Below are positions 1 through 7,146 of a stretch of 19,409 nt of DNA, one piece after another. The notes under the pieces are model-generated. The model was not told where the DNA came from. It made no database searches and worked only from the letters and a program-made list of their open reading frames with translations. Positions within the stretch are counted from its first letter, which is position 1; every line of letters starts with the position of its first letter. Source of the DNA: Bacteroidia bacterium (GTDB lineage Bacteria; Bacteroidota; Bacteroidia; Flavobacteriales; Flavobacteriaceae); the NCBI GenBank assembly GCA_018679315.1, contig JAHHLF010000289.1:1-19409 (forward strand), written 5' to 3'. The position numbers were made by a program, and so were the translations under genes.

Positions 1-908
1 CCTGCAGAATTATAGGGTACTATCTTGATAAAGAACACTTTATTCGGCAGGAAATCTATCACAAAGGTTGAGTTGGTCGGAAAGGAAACATTGTCAAGAA
101 CGTTTGCATTGAAAGGTGAATCTCCAATAGTCACTCTATAGCCATCTGCATTAGCTACAGGGGCCCACTCTAACAGTGGTGTTAAGGTAACATTGCTGGA
201 GCCATCAACAGGGCTGATCATGCTTGTACAGCTGGGGAGGATTTGTGCTATCCCAGTAGTAAAAGAAATGGCCGTGCAGGGTCCAACTGCAGATCCAATG
301 TCATTATAGGGTTGCAGTTCAACGTATATAGTGCTGCTGGGAGGAAAATCCCCCGGCGGGTTATAGCTCAAAGTATTCCCAACATCACCACTAAAAATAT
401 CAGAAGAACCAGGCGAAGTACCGATAATAAGATCATATCCGGTGGCCGATGCAGCGTATGACCATAGGAGACTCGTAAAGATACTGACATCAGTAGCCCC
501 ATCATTTGGAAAGCCAATCGAGATACATGGCGGAGGTGTTGTAACGGCTGCCGTCCGGAAACTCTGCCCCGAACAGAATATATCATCACCCCCTTCAAAA
601 AGAAAGTCCAGTACAATTGTCACATAGATCTGAGTATTCTCTGGTAAGCCAAATTGAGGCGTATATGAGGTGGCGGAACCCACGGATTGCTCCAGAATCT
701 CGCTACCTCCCGGGCTAGTCCCTAATATGATGCGATATCCCGGAATTTCCGGAACTGGTTCCCAGCTAATTGTCTGATCAACAGGAACATTATTAGATCC
801 ATTTGTGGGGGCAAGCAAAGACGGACACGATTGACCCAGGACTGGCATGGCCCACAAGATGAGTGTGGCCATGACCAATATGTTCCTTAGTAGACGTATC
901 TCTGTCAT
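1..908 (-). CDS. Secreted tandem Ig/FN3-like repeat protein, C-terminus beyond window
   Basis: The frame is open from an ATG at 908 to the left edge, so only the first 302 residues are seen. Residues 1-25 form a signal peptide (hydrophobic stretch ending V-L-G-Q). Three repeats of about 100 residues follow, starting at Cys28, Cys128 and Cys227. Each carries a P-x-x-G-x-x-x-V opening, a conserved Trp, a G-Y-x-(I/V) core strand, an IG(T/D)SP turn and an IYV or similar strand. The first two hold a second Cys about 84 residues after the first (Cys112, Cys211), which suggests one disulfide per module and an extracellular location. This fits Ig/fibronectin-like adhesion modules of Flavobacteriaceae. 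A C-terminal T9SS signal is likely but lies outside the window. The ATG is 6 nt after the stop of the upstream 902-codon gene, so the two are probably cotranscribed. The ligand is unknown. Confidence 0.85.
   Translation of the reverse strand, partial: MTEIRLLRNILVMATLILWAMPVLGQSCPSLLAPTNGSNNVPVDQTISWEPVPEIPGYRIILGTSPGGSEILEQSVGSATSYTPQFGLPENTQIYVTIVLDFLFEGGDDIFCSGQSFRTAAVTTPPPCISIGFPNDGATDVSIFTSLLWSYAASATGYDLIIGTSPGSSDIFSGDVGNTLSYNPPGDFPPSSTIYVELQPYNDIGSAVGPCTAISFTTGIAQILPSCTSMISPVDGSSNVTLTPLLEWAPVANADGYRVTIGDSPFNANVLDNVSFPTNSTFVIDFLPNKVFFIKIVPYNSA
231..827 (-). repeat. Two complete tandem Ig/FN3-like coding repeats (third continues to position 1)
   Basis: These are protein-level repeats inside the secreted protein: residues 28-127 (about 528-827) and 128-226 (about 231-527), with a third from residue 227 (230 to the left edge). 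They share the IG/LGTSPG turn, the PxxGxxxV start and spaced cysteines. The DNA has diverged well beyond recent duplication. Confidence 0.75.
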
Positions 909-914
909 TTTAAA

Positions 915-3623
915 TTATCTTTTTAAGGCGAAATGCCCTTTGAATTCACGACCGTTTCTTAGGATGACCCGAAACCAGTAATCTGAAGCAGGGTACATAA
1001 AGGCATTGGATTTGCCACTCCATCCGGAACTGCTCGGACTTATTTGTGCTACCATTGAGCCAAATCGATCATAGATCGCGATAAGTGCATCCGGTTCAAA
1101 TTCATCATTTACCCCTGTAATCTGCCAAAAGTCATTTACCCCATCCCCATTAGGCGTAAAGAATTTAGGATAGCCCAGCACTGTGATCTCCTTTTCCGTT
1201 AGCCCACAACCATTTTTATCCCGAATGTATAGTGTGTATATGCCAGGTTCAACCTTATTAAAATAGGGTGTATCCTGATAGTCACTGCCATTCAATGAAT
1301 ACTCATAATCCCCATCTCCTTCGACTTCGATAGAAACCGTATTATTAGCTGAAAAATCCTCTATAACTATATTAGTGATCGCTGCCATTTCAGATGCAAG
1401 TACTTCAAATTTGGCAAGGGCAGTACAGCTTGTAGCCGACCCATTGGAGCCGTTATTAATGCGCGCCTCCAAGCGGTATTTTCCAAGGCTCGAGATTCGT
1501 AAGGAGGGATCAAAGGAAATGGCTTCCTGATCATCGTCATCAGTTTTATACCATGCATATTCATTATAACCAGGCGGTGCTGTTATTATCAGATCATTAC
1601 TTTCACTGCAAAGTGAATACGATTTGCTCATATTCAATGTCGGTTTGGGATTTACAACCAACTCTAATACATCTGCCCCTAAACATTGCGCACCATCATC
1701 TTTCCTAACATATAAAGTCGTTGACTCCGAAGTCAATATCCCAGATAGTGCATTCTCATTAATGGCCAGATCTTCCGGAGTGGCGTAAAAAATCACATTT
1801 ACAGGCGCATAGGAAGTTGCCAGGAAATCCAGATCGAAATTACTTTCGAGCGTATTGTCATCAGCTAGAGTATCACAACTATAGACCGGCCCGCTGGCTG
1901 CTGCTTGAATATTTCCGGGAACTATATTAATAGCCAGCTGCCCATCGCTTGAACACCCCAAAGTATTGGTAGCTCGATAATATAAGGATTGGGAAAAGGC
2001 CTGGGTGTTATAATAGGAAGTTGGGTCGAGAATAGGTTTATCGTTATTCCGATCTGCAAGCGATTCGTAAAACAGAAAATTCAGATTGGGGTTCGAATTT
2101 ATTTTTTGCAGATTGATCCGGGCGAAGCCATCCTGGGAATTGGCTAGATCGTAATCGCACTGGACAATCTCTAATTGGGTGTTGGGGCGTGGGATCACTT
2201 CAATATATGAGGTGCCTAAAATGGGACATGCTAAAGGGTCCGGAGGTACGATCTCAACATTGTAATTGCCGGTATGCTCAGGACTAGCAGAGTTTACGGT
2301 ATGACTAAAACCTGTGATGGAGGGGTCTGCAACACCGTCTTTTTCCCACATATATAAGGCTCCGGGAATTTCAACGGCCTGAAGCGTAAAAGGATCTCCC
2401 TCACACAGGAGACTGGAACTGCTGAAGGACCCATCATCATTTGCAACTAAATTATTCACCGTCTGGAAAGATTGAACAAAGGGAGGGAGCCCTTGATTCG
2501 TTATTCTCGCACCTAGATCAATAGCGTTGTGTTGGTAGTCTGAGGCACTGCCTCCGGCATTTGGGTTATTGATAACTCCTAGAAAAGAAGTGCCTTCATA
2601 GTAATTTTTTGAGATCGTCCTATAGATCTTACCGTTTTCGGCAAGCTGTAATGCTCCTCTGAAAATCGGCCGTGAATCTAATGTGATGATAGAGGACTCA
2701 ATGTCAGGAGCCTGCAGATCTAATTGGAGCAAGAGGGAGTAATTATTTGTTCGAGGAGGTAATACATCGTTCGAAGTATGCACATAGAGGTATCGACCAT
2801 TAGGAGAAAACTCAATTCCATATGGATAATGGTAAGGTTCAGGAAGTTGAATACGTGTATATCCTGAAGACGTTCCTGACGCTACGTCGAAATCAAAGAG
2901 ATAAAGACCAGAGGTCTGATTGGCGCTGGCTAAAAGATCACCATTAGGAGATAGTTTTAAATAACCTCTCGGATCATCAATATAAAGTTCCGGAAATGAG
3001 GATTTGACAGGAAATTTATTCACACCTGAGGTAGATACTTCCCAGGCATGTAAGGTATCGTAAAAGAAGGTTTCCTTTCCGCGTGGCGCCATGGTTATGA
3101 CCCAAATTGAACGGTCAAAGCAATTTTTGATGATGGCGGCGATCTTTTCTGAACTCTCGTTCAGCAGTTTGATATTTTTCTGGATCACAGCACCTTGGCC
3201 ATTATTCATGCTAAGATCGATAACAGAATAATGCAGTCCAAGGTCGGTGCCGCTCTGAGAAGATGCAGTATCTACACTAAAGATGTAATAGATATTCGGG
3301 TTTTCCGGTTTAGGAACAATAATTGCCGATTGGGTACTAGAGGGGTCTCCGAGTAAACCATTGCCATTGTCCATGGGCTGATGAGTACTATCGTATACAA
3401 CGATACCATCCGTGTAAAATAAAAGATTTCCAAACTCGTCTGAAATAGTAGCGCAGCCTTCAAAAGTAGATATTCGTCCGTTGTCAAGTGGCGTAACGCT
3501 GCCATCGGGATCGAACCTAAGTCCGGCCCTGTCACCAAAGTACCAGTGTGTGCCCTGGCCCTGGCCTAAAAGAAGCAGTGGGCTGCATAGGCCAATACAA
3601 AATAGTACGGCTTTCCTAATCAT
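915..3623 (-). CDS. T9SS type B sorting domain protein with N-terminal beta-propeller and Ig-like modules
   Basis: This is a secreted or cell-surface protein of 902 residues. Residues 1-20 are a signal peptide. Residues 22 to about 386 resemble a beta-propeller of the PD40/WD40 type: a WYFGDRAGL start, recurring SPNG blades at 225-228 and 273-276, and a GLPPFVQSF closing segment typical of this flavobacterial architecture. An Ig-like region follows (about 395-478, with paired Cys), then further beta-rich modules to about 815. Residues 817-902 are the gliding-motility-associated CHU_C domain (FFTPNGDGVNDFWQI, then IYDRFG and YPASDYWFRV), the signal for T9SS type B export. The start is an ATG with AGGAA about 8 nt upstream, 25 nt after the permease stop, so readthrough from the ABC genes is likely. 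Export by T9SS is a strong inference; the biological role (adhesion or gliding) is not shown. Confidence 0.9.
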   Translation of the reverse strand: MIRKAVLFCIGLCSPLLLLGQGQGTHWYFGDRAGLRFDPDGSVTPLDNGRISTFEGCATISDEFGNLLFYTDGIVVYDSTHQPMDNGNGLLGDPSSTQSAIIVPKPENPNIYYIFSVDTASSQSGTDLGLHYSVIDLSMNNGQGAVIQKNIKLLNESSEKIAAIIKNCFDRSIWVITMAPRGKETFFYDTLHAWEVSTSGVNKFPVKSSFPELYIDDPRGYLKLSPNGDLLASANQTSGLYLFDFDVASGTSSGYTRIQLPEPYHYPYGIEFSPNGRYLYVHTSNDVLPPRTNNYSLLLQLDLQAPDIESSIITLDSRPIFRGALQLAENGKIYRTISKNYYEGTSFLGVINNPNAGGSASDYQHNAIDLGARITNQGLPPFVQSFQTVNNLVANDDGSFSSSSLLCEGDPFTLQAVEIPGALYMWEKDGVADPSITGFSHTVNSASPEHTGNYNVEIVPPDPLACPILGTSYIEVIPRPNTQLEIVQCDYDLANSQDGFARINLQKINSNPNLNFLFYESLADRNNDKPILDPTSYYNTQAFSQSLYYRATNTLGCSSDGQLAINIVPGNIQAAASGPVYSCDTLADDNTLESNFDLDFLATSYAPVNVIFYATPEDLAINENALSGILTSESTTLYVRKDDGAQCLGADVLELVVNPKPTLNMSKSYSLCSESNDLIITAPPGYNEYAWYKTDDDDQEAISFDPSLRISSLGKYRLEARINNGSNGSATSCTALAKFEVLASEMAAITNIVIEDFSANNTVSIEVEGDGDYEYSLNGSDYQDTPYFNKVEPGIYTLYIRDKNGCGLTEKEITVLGYPKFFTPNGDGVNDFWQITGVNDEFEPDALIAIYDRFGSMVAQISPSSSGWSGKSNAFMYPASDYWFRVILRNGREFKGHFALKR

Positions 3624-3648
3624 AGCGTTCCTGTAGCCCTACAATATA

Positions 3649-4482
3649 CTACAAATCACGCTTTTTCAGCAATGCATACGATAAATAGACAAAGATGACG
3701 ATCCACGCCAAAACAATGAGTACTTCACCGAATTCCACATAGTAATCCAGTGCGATCTTTTCACCGATCTGGTCTGCTACCGTCTGTACAGCTCCAAGGC
3801 GACTAAAAGGTTCATCGATCAGGTTCCACATGGCATTTAATGGAAAGAAGCCCATAATGGCATCCGTTGTTTCTTCGTCAAAGAGTTTCCAGCGAATCAT
3901 TCCCCTGGTAAATCCTTCAATAATTTGCCATAGGATCAGGAAACCAAGGGCAAATGCAGAACGCTTTACCAGGATCCCCAAAAACAAACAAAATGAGAAG
4001 AAGCCTACCAACTTGACAAAGAATGCCAACAGGAATTCGAGATCCGAAAATATAATAGAGAGCTCATTATAATCGGAGTAGATCAGTCCGAGTATCAAAG
4101 AGACTACAAAGACAAAGACTGTGGAGACCAGGGCAAAAGATATGACTGTCAGGAACTTTGAGGCAATGAACTCCTTTTTCGACAGTCCGTCTATAAGATT
4201 TTGCTTGATCGTTTTATTGCTGTACTCATTTGCCATCATAGAGACGATGACTATAGCCAAAAATAGTTTGAATATGGCTGTGATAAAGGTATTGAAGTGC
4301 CAGATATACGGGAAATTAAAGATTCCCTGATCTGCCAGGTGGAACTTGACCGGGCCTATATCAAACTTGATCGCGGCGATCAATGCAATAGAGGTGAGCA
4401 GGATGAAATAGGAAATTATAAGGACTCGGCTGAACCTATTGTTCCAGAGTTTGATAAATTCTATGTGAAGCAGCCGTACCAT
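3649..4482 (-). CDS. ABC-2 type transporter permease
   Basis: This is an inner-membrane permease of 277 residues with six predicted membrane segments, at about 19-38, 60-83, 110-134, 148-172, 175-191 and 251-272. After the second segment a charged loop (about 86-105, beginning EYSNKTIKQNL) matches the conserved coupling loop of ABC-2 permeases, which contacts the ATPase. The ATG follows the stop codon of the ATPase gene directly, with no spacer, which implies translational coupling and one complex. The substrate cannot be read from the sequence. Lantibiotic/bacitracin-type (BcrA/BcrB-like) self-protection and sodium- or lipid-type exporters share this build. It does not look like the gliding protein GldF, and no GldG-like gene is present. 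Confidence 0.88.
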   Translation of the reverse strand: MVRLLHIEFIKLWNNRFSRVLIISYFILLTSIALIAAIKFDIGPVKFHLADQGIFNFPYIWHFNTFITAIFKLFLAIVIVSMMANEYSNKTIKQNLIDGLSKKEFIASKFLTVISFALVSTVFVFVVSLILGLIYSDYNELSIIFSDLEFLLAFFVKLVGFFSFCLFLGILVKRSAFALGFLILWQIIEGFTRGMIRWKLFDEETTDAIMGFFPLNAMWNLIDEPFSRLGAVQTVADQIGEKIALDYYVEFGEVLIVLAWIVIFVYLSYALLKKRDL

Positions 4483-5385
4483 CTAAATTTGTTCTTTTTT
4501 AGTGATCGTCAGGAATTGCTCCTCCAGGCTCTCTTTTCTTTTGACCAAATGGGATAAGTAAATGCCCTGGCTGCCAAGATCTTTATTCAGGTCTGAAGCG
4601 TTTAACTCTTCTTTTAGATAGGCAGTTAGCAAGAGGCCATTTTCTTCTACTTTCCCAAAACTGGCATGGCCTTCCAAATAGTTCTTTAATCTGTCCATAT
4701 CCGCACTTTGCAACTGGAAAAAACCATGACTGGCCATCATTCCATCTACTCGGCCCGAATACAACATAGAGCCTTTGCGGAGAATGACGACATGAGAACA
4801 TACTTTCTCAACCTCATCCAGTAAGTGTGAAGCCAGAAGGATCGTGGTGCCTTTAGAAGCAATTTCTTTAATGATCTCCCGGATCTGGTGGATACCTTGC
4901 GGGTCTAGTCCGTTGGTAGGCTCATCCAGGATGAGGATCTCCGGATCATTGAGTAGGGCAGAGGCAATGGCGAGGCGTTGTTTCATGCCAAGGGAATAGG
5001 TCCTGAATTTGCTATCACGTCGATCCCAAAGCCCAACCAGTTCTAATTTTTCCTGAATTTTCTCTGTAGGGACATCCTTGATCTTGCATACCAGCTTCAG
5101 ATTCTTGATGGCAGACATATATGGATAGAAATTAGGCCGTTCAATGATGGCCCCAACTTTCTTTAAGGCGTCATGAGTTGTCATACTACCATCAAACCAG
5201 GAAAAGGAGCCGGCGGTAGGATTCACTACATTGAGGACCATACCCAGGGTAGTGGATTTTCCACTACCATTTGGACCTAGAAGTCCATAAACGTTGCCTT
5301 TTTCGATGGCAAATGACAGATCATTAACTGCCGTTAGGTAGCCGAATTTTTTAGTTAGATTATGTACTGTTAAGATCTTTTCCAA
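4483..5385 (-). CDS. ABC transporter ATP-binding protein (BcrA/CcmA-like), TTG start
   Basis: This ATPase powers the adjacent ABC-2 permease. It has 300 residues: Walker A GPNGSGKST at 37-45, signature YSLGMKQR at 130-137, Walker B ILILDEP at 150-156, and the switch His at 187. The Q-loop position carries Glu in an IERPNFYP segment (81-88), the form familiar from BcrA-like exporters. Residues beyond about 215 are a C-terminal accessory region of the same subfamily. The frame opens with TTG at 5385; the only codons upstream before an in-frame TAG are one TCC, so no ATG start is available and TTG is the natural choice. No clear -7 promoter motif is visible in 5386-5469, so the gene may be read through from the gene ending at 5470. 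Confidence 0.92.
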   Translation of the reverse strand: MEKILTVHNLTKKFGYLTAVNDLSFAIEKGNVYGLLGPNGSGKSTTLGMVLNVVNPTAGSFSWFDGSMTTHDALKKVGAIIERPNFYPYMSAIKNLKLVCKIKDVPTEKIQEKLELVGLWDRRDSKFRTYSLGMKQRLAIASALLNDPEILILDEPTNGLDPQGIHQIREIIKEIASKGTTILLASHLLDEVEKVCSHVVILRKGSMLYSGRVDGMMASHGFFQLQSADMDRLKNYLEGHASFGKVEENGLLLTAYLKEELNASDLNKDLGSQGIYLSHLVKRKESLEEQFLTITKKEQI

Positions 5386-5469
5386 GGACTAAGGATGTTT
5401 TGGAACTGTACAGATACTTGACGCCTCAGTTGGCATTTTGTTACAAGTAAGGTTAAAAAGGAGTATTTC

Positions 5470-5964
5470 TTAATTCCAATTTTCCTCGAATCCCATATCG
5501 TCGTAGTTGTCCAGATTATCATCCATATCGACTGCAGGATCTGATTCAAATTTCCTTTCGGGCGGGGTATCGGGGATATCACCAAAAGAGAACAAAACAT
5601 TGGGATATGACTTGCCGTCTTCTTTTTCTACAATATCTGCCAATTCCACAAAGAATGTCCACATGCTCAGGAAGTCATAAACGTAGATCATTTTTGGCGA
5701 GGCCTCATTGATTACATCATCCAGGGATGTTTCGTTCATCAAGCGAACATTAGAGCCGGTTTCTGACATATCGAATAGGGCTATCTCCTCGTCTTGATTC
5801 CAGCGCTCATCACACGTATAGAAAGAGGCCATTTCATTTCCCAAAAACCCAAAAGATTGGGTAATGGTATTATGGAAATCTTCCAGGGTATTTTCAGCCT
5901 CAATTTCAAGGTCTCTGAAAATATCATCCTTGGCATCTAGAATGACTCTTATTTTATAGATCAT
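5470..5964 (-). CDS. Plasmid pRiA4b ORF-3 / IS1096 TnpR-like family protein
   Basis: This is a cytoplasmic protein of 164 residues. Its N-terminal half is a beta-alpha fold starting MIYKIRVILD, and the diagnostic segment YVYDFLSMWTFFVELADI lies at 94-111; the family typically shows Y-x-Y-D-F-G-D-x-W-x-F-x-V-E-L here. In this protein the G-D pair is replaced by L-S. The C-terminal 25 residues are very acidic with many Asp and Asn. Despite the family name there is no transposase, inverted repeat or other transposon sign nearby, and single-copy relatives sit in many flavobacterial chromosomes. The function is unknown. A TAnnTTTG motif overlaps the ctaA stop upstream, so the gene may have its own promoter. 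The gap to the ctaA stop is 21 nt. Confidence 0.72.
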   Translation of the reverse strand: MIYKIRVILDAKDDIFRDLEIEAENTLEDFHNTITQSFGFLGNEMASFYTCDERWNQDEEIALFDMSETGSNVRLMNETSLDDVINEASPKMIYVYDFLSMWTFFVELADIVEKEDGKSYPNVLFSFGDIPDTPPERKFESDPAVDMDDNLDNYDDMGFEENWN

Positions 5965-5980
5965 TCGTGGGGTGTTTGTG

Positions 5981-5988
5981 CAAATTTA
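5981..5988 (-). promoter_or_regulatory. Possible Bacteroidota -7 promoter element for the pRiA4b-like gene
   Basis: The minus strand reads TAAATTTG, a perfect TAnnTTTG match, 16 nt before the ATG at 5964. It overlaps the TAA stop of ctaA (5986-5988). No clear -33 element is seen, so this is a weaker call than the others. Confidence 0.4.
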
Positions 5989-7020
5989 AGAAGAAATCAT
6001 GGCTTTTCTACTGGAATTCACCTCTAGAAACAAGTAGAATTGTACCCCGAATAAAAAGGCGGCCATTAAAAGGTGAATGGCCTGACTCCCAAAAGGAAAT
6101 TCAAAGTAGTTCATGGCAATTCCACTAATTATTTCCAAAAGGAGTAAGCCAAGAACCCATCTGATTTTTCGAAAACCCAGAGACAGTTTTCGGATCAGGT
6201 AGAATATGTACAAATTGATCGCAACAACCCCGATTGAAAAGGAACGGTGGATGTAAAATGTGATTTCAGGATCTGTCAACCATTGCTCCGTACTCTTATC
6301 GCCCAATGTCTTGATCTGGGTATCGATAAATTCCCTAACCTGTGTGCCTAATACAACCTGGACCAGGGTCATTATCAAGGCCACAAGGACCAATGTGCGG
6401 ACGGTCTTATTCTTTTTATGTTCTGTAACCGGGGAAGTAGTGAGATAGATCAGGTAGAGCAGGAGGGCGACAATGGCAAAGGCCATTACCATATGGATGG
6501 TGATCTTTACAGGCGCCAAGACGCTGTAAACAACGATGGCACCTAACCATCCCTGGAAGCCCATTGCAAAAAGCGCGAGGAAGGAGAGTATTGTGATCTT
6601 TGGCCTGGAGCGCATAAACTTTAATGATACCAAAGCGAGAACCAAGGTACTAAGCCCAGCGAGCGCACCCAGGAGCCGGTTAATATACTCGGTCCATGTA
6701 TGAAAAACATTAAAGGTGGCATAGTCGTGTTTTTCATACGCCATCCAGTTAGTCATTTCAAATTGCTGTGCACTTGTGAAATCTGAATTGGCCATGAGCA
6801 ATGTTTCCTCCCAGATAATGGCCTGGCCTTTAGAATAAGACTGGCCAGGTGTCCACATCAGTTGTGATTCTTCTGTCGGTGGGATCACGTATCCAAAACA
6901 TTTTGGCCAGTCAGGACAACCCATGCCGCTACCTGTCATTCGTACGATAGCGCCTGCAGCAATTACAAGATAAACTAGGATGAGTGTTAGCCGTGCTACC
7001 TTAATATAGCTCATATTCAT
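5986..7020 (-). CDS. ctaA: Heme A synthase, COX15/CtaA family
   Basis: The enzyme oxidises the C8 methyl of heme O to give heme A for aa3-type cytochrome oxidase, in the inner membrane. The 344-residue protein has the family N-terminus (GAIVRMTGSGMGCPDWPKC, 23-41) with the two Cys (35, 41) of the first extracytoplasmic loop, then about eight membrane segments in two four-helix halves. Candidate heme ligands are His176, His258 (IHRSF) and His316 (AIHLLMA). The spot expected to hold the first ligand reads E111-Y-I-N114-R, with Asn in place of His. The long loop between the first two helices (about 45-105) is usual for Bacteroidota members. The ATG at 7020 is 12 nt after a TATTTTTG promoter motif; an alternative ATG is at 7014. 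The farnesyltransferase gene ctaB is not in the window. Confidence 0.93.
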   Translation of the reverse strand: MNMSYIKVARLTLILVYLVIAAGAIVRMTGSGMGCPDWPKCFGYVIPPTEESQLMWTPGQSYSKGQAIIWEETLLMANSDFTSAQQFEMTNWMAYEKHDYATFNVFHTWTEYINRLLGALAGLSTLVLALVSLKFMRSRPKITILSFLALFAMGFQGWLGAIVVYSVLAPVKITIHMVMAFAIVALLLYLIYLTTSPVTEHKKNKTVRTLVLVALIMTLVQVVLGTQVREFIDTQIKTLGDKSTEQWLTDPEITFYIHRSFSIGVVAINLYIFYLIRKLSLGFRKIRWVLGLLLLEIISGIAMNYFEFPFGSQAIHLLMAAFLFGVQFYLFLEVNSSRKAMISS

Positions 7021-7032
7021 TGTTTAGCCCTG

Positions 7033-7040
7033 CAAAAATA
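7033..7040 (-). promoter_or_regulatory. ctaA promoter, -7 element
   Basis: The minus strand reads TATTTTTG, a perfect Bacteroidota TAnnTTTG match, 12 nt before the ctaA ATG. It lies within the T-tract that follows the hairpin at 7041-7068, so terminator and promoter share sequence. A transcript from it would have a leader of only about 5-8 nt. Confidence 0.6.
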
Positions 7041-7068
7041 AAAAAGGACAGGCTAACTTGTCCTTTTT
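7041..7068 (-). terminator. Rho-independent terminator after cca
   Basis: A perfect 10-bp inverted repeat (AAAAAGGACA at 7041-7050, TGTCCTTTTT at 7059-7068) has an 8-nt loop. On the minus strand the stem is followed by TTATTTTT, so the hairpin plus T-tract can end transcripts of the three-gene unit whose last gene, cca, stops at 7147. The stem is symmetric and could also stop plus-strand transcription. Confidence 0.75.
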
Positions 7069-7146
7069 GTTTAAGTTGGCTAATAAAGATAGGATCTATA
7101 GTTGGTGGGAGACAAAAATTGACCATTCTAATAAGGGTATTTCTAT

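Noticed and set aside
3649..5385. GldA/GldF gliding-motility transporter
   Set aside because: There is no GldG-like neighbour, and the ATPase Q-loop segment (IERPNFYP) and C-terminal extension fit BcrA-like exporters better.
5470..5964. Transposon remnant, from the IS1096 TnpR family name
   Set aside because: There is no transposase, terminal inverted repeat or target duplication nearby, and the gene is intact in a housekeeping setting.
7059..7140. Possible riboswitch or small RNA between cca and ctaA
   Set aside because: Apart from the terminator hairpin I find no second conserved stem or known aptamer pattern, and the ctaA leader is too short to hold one.
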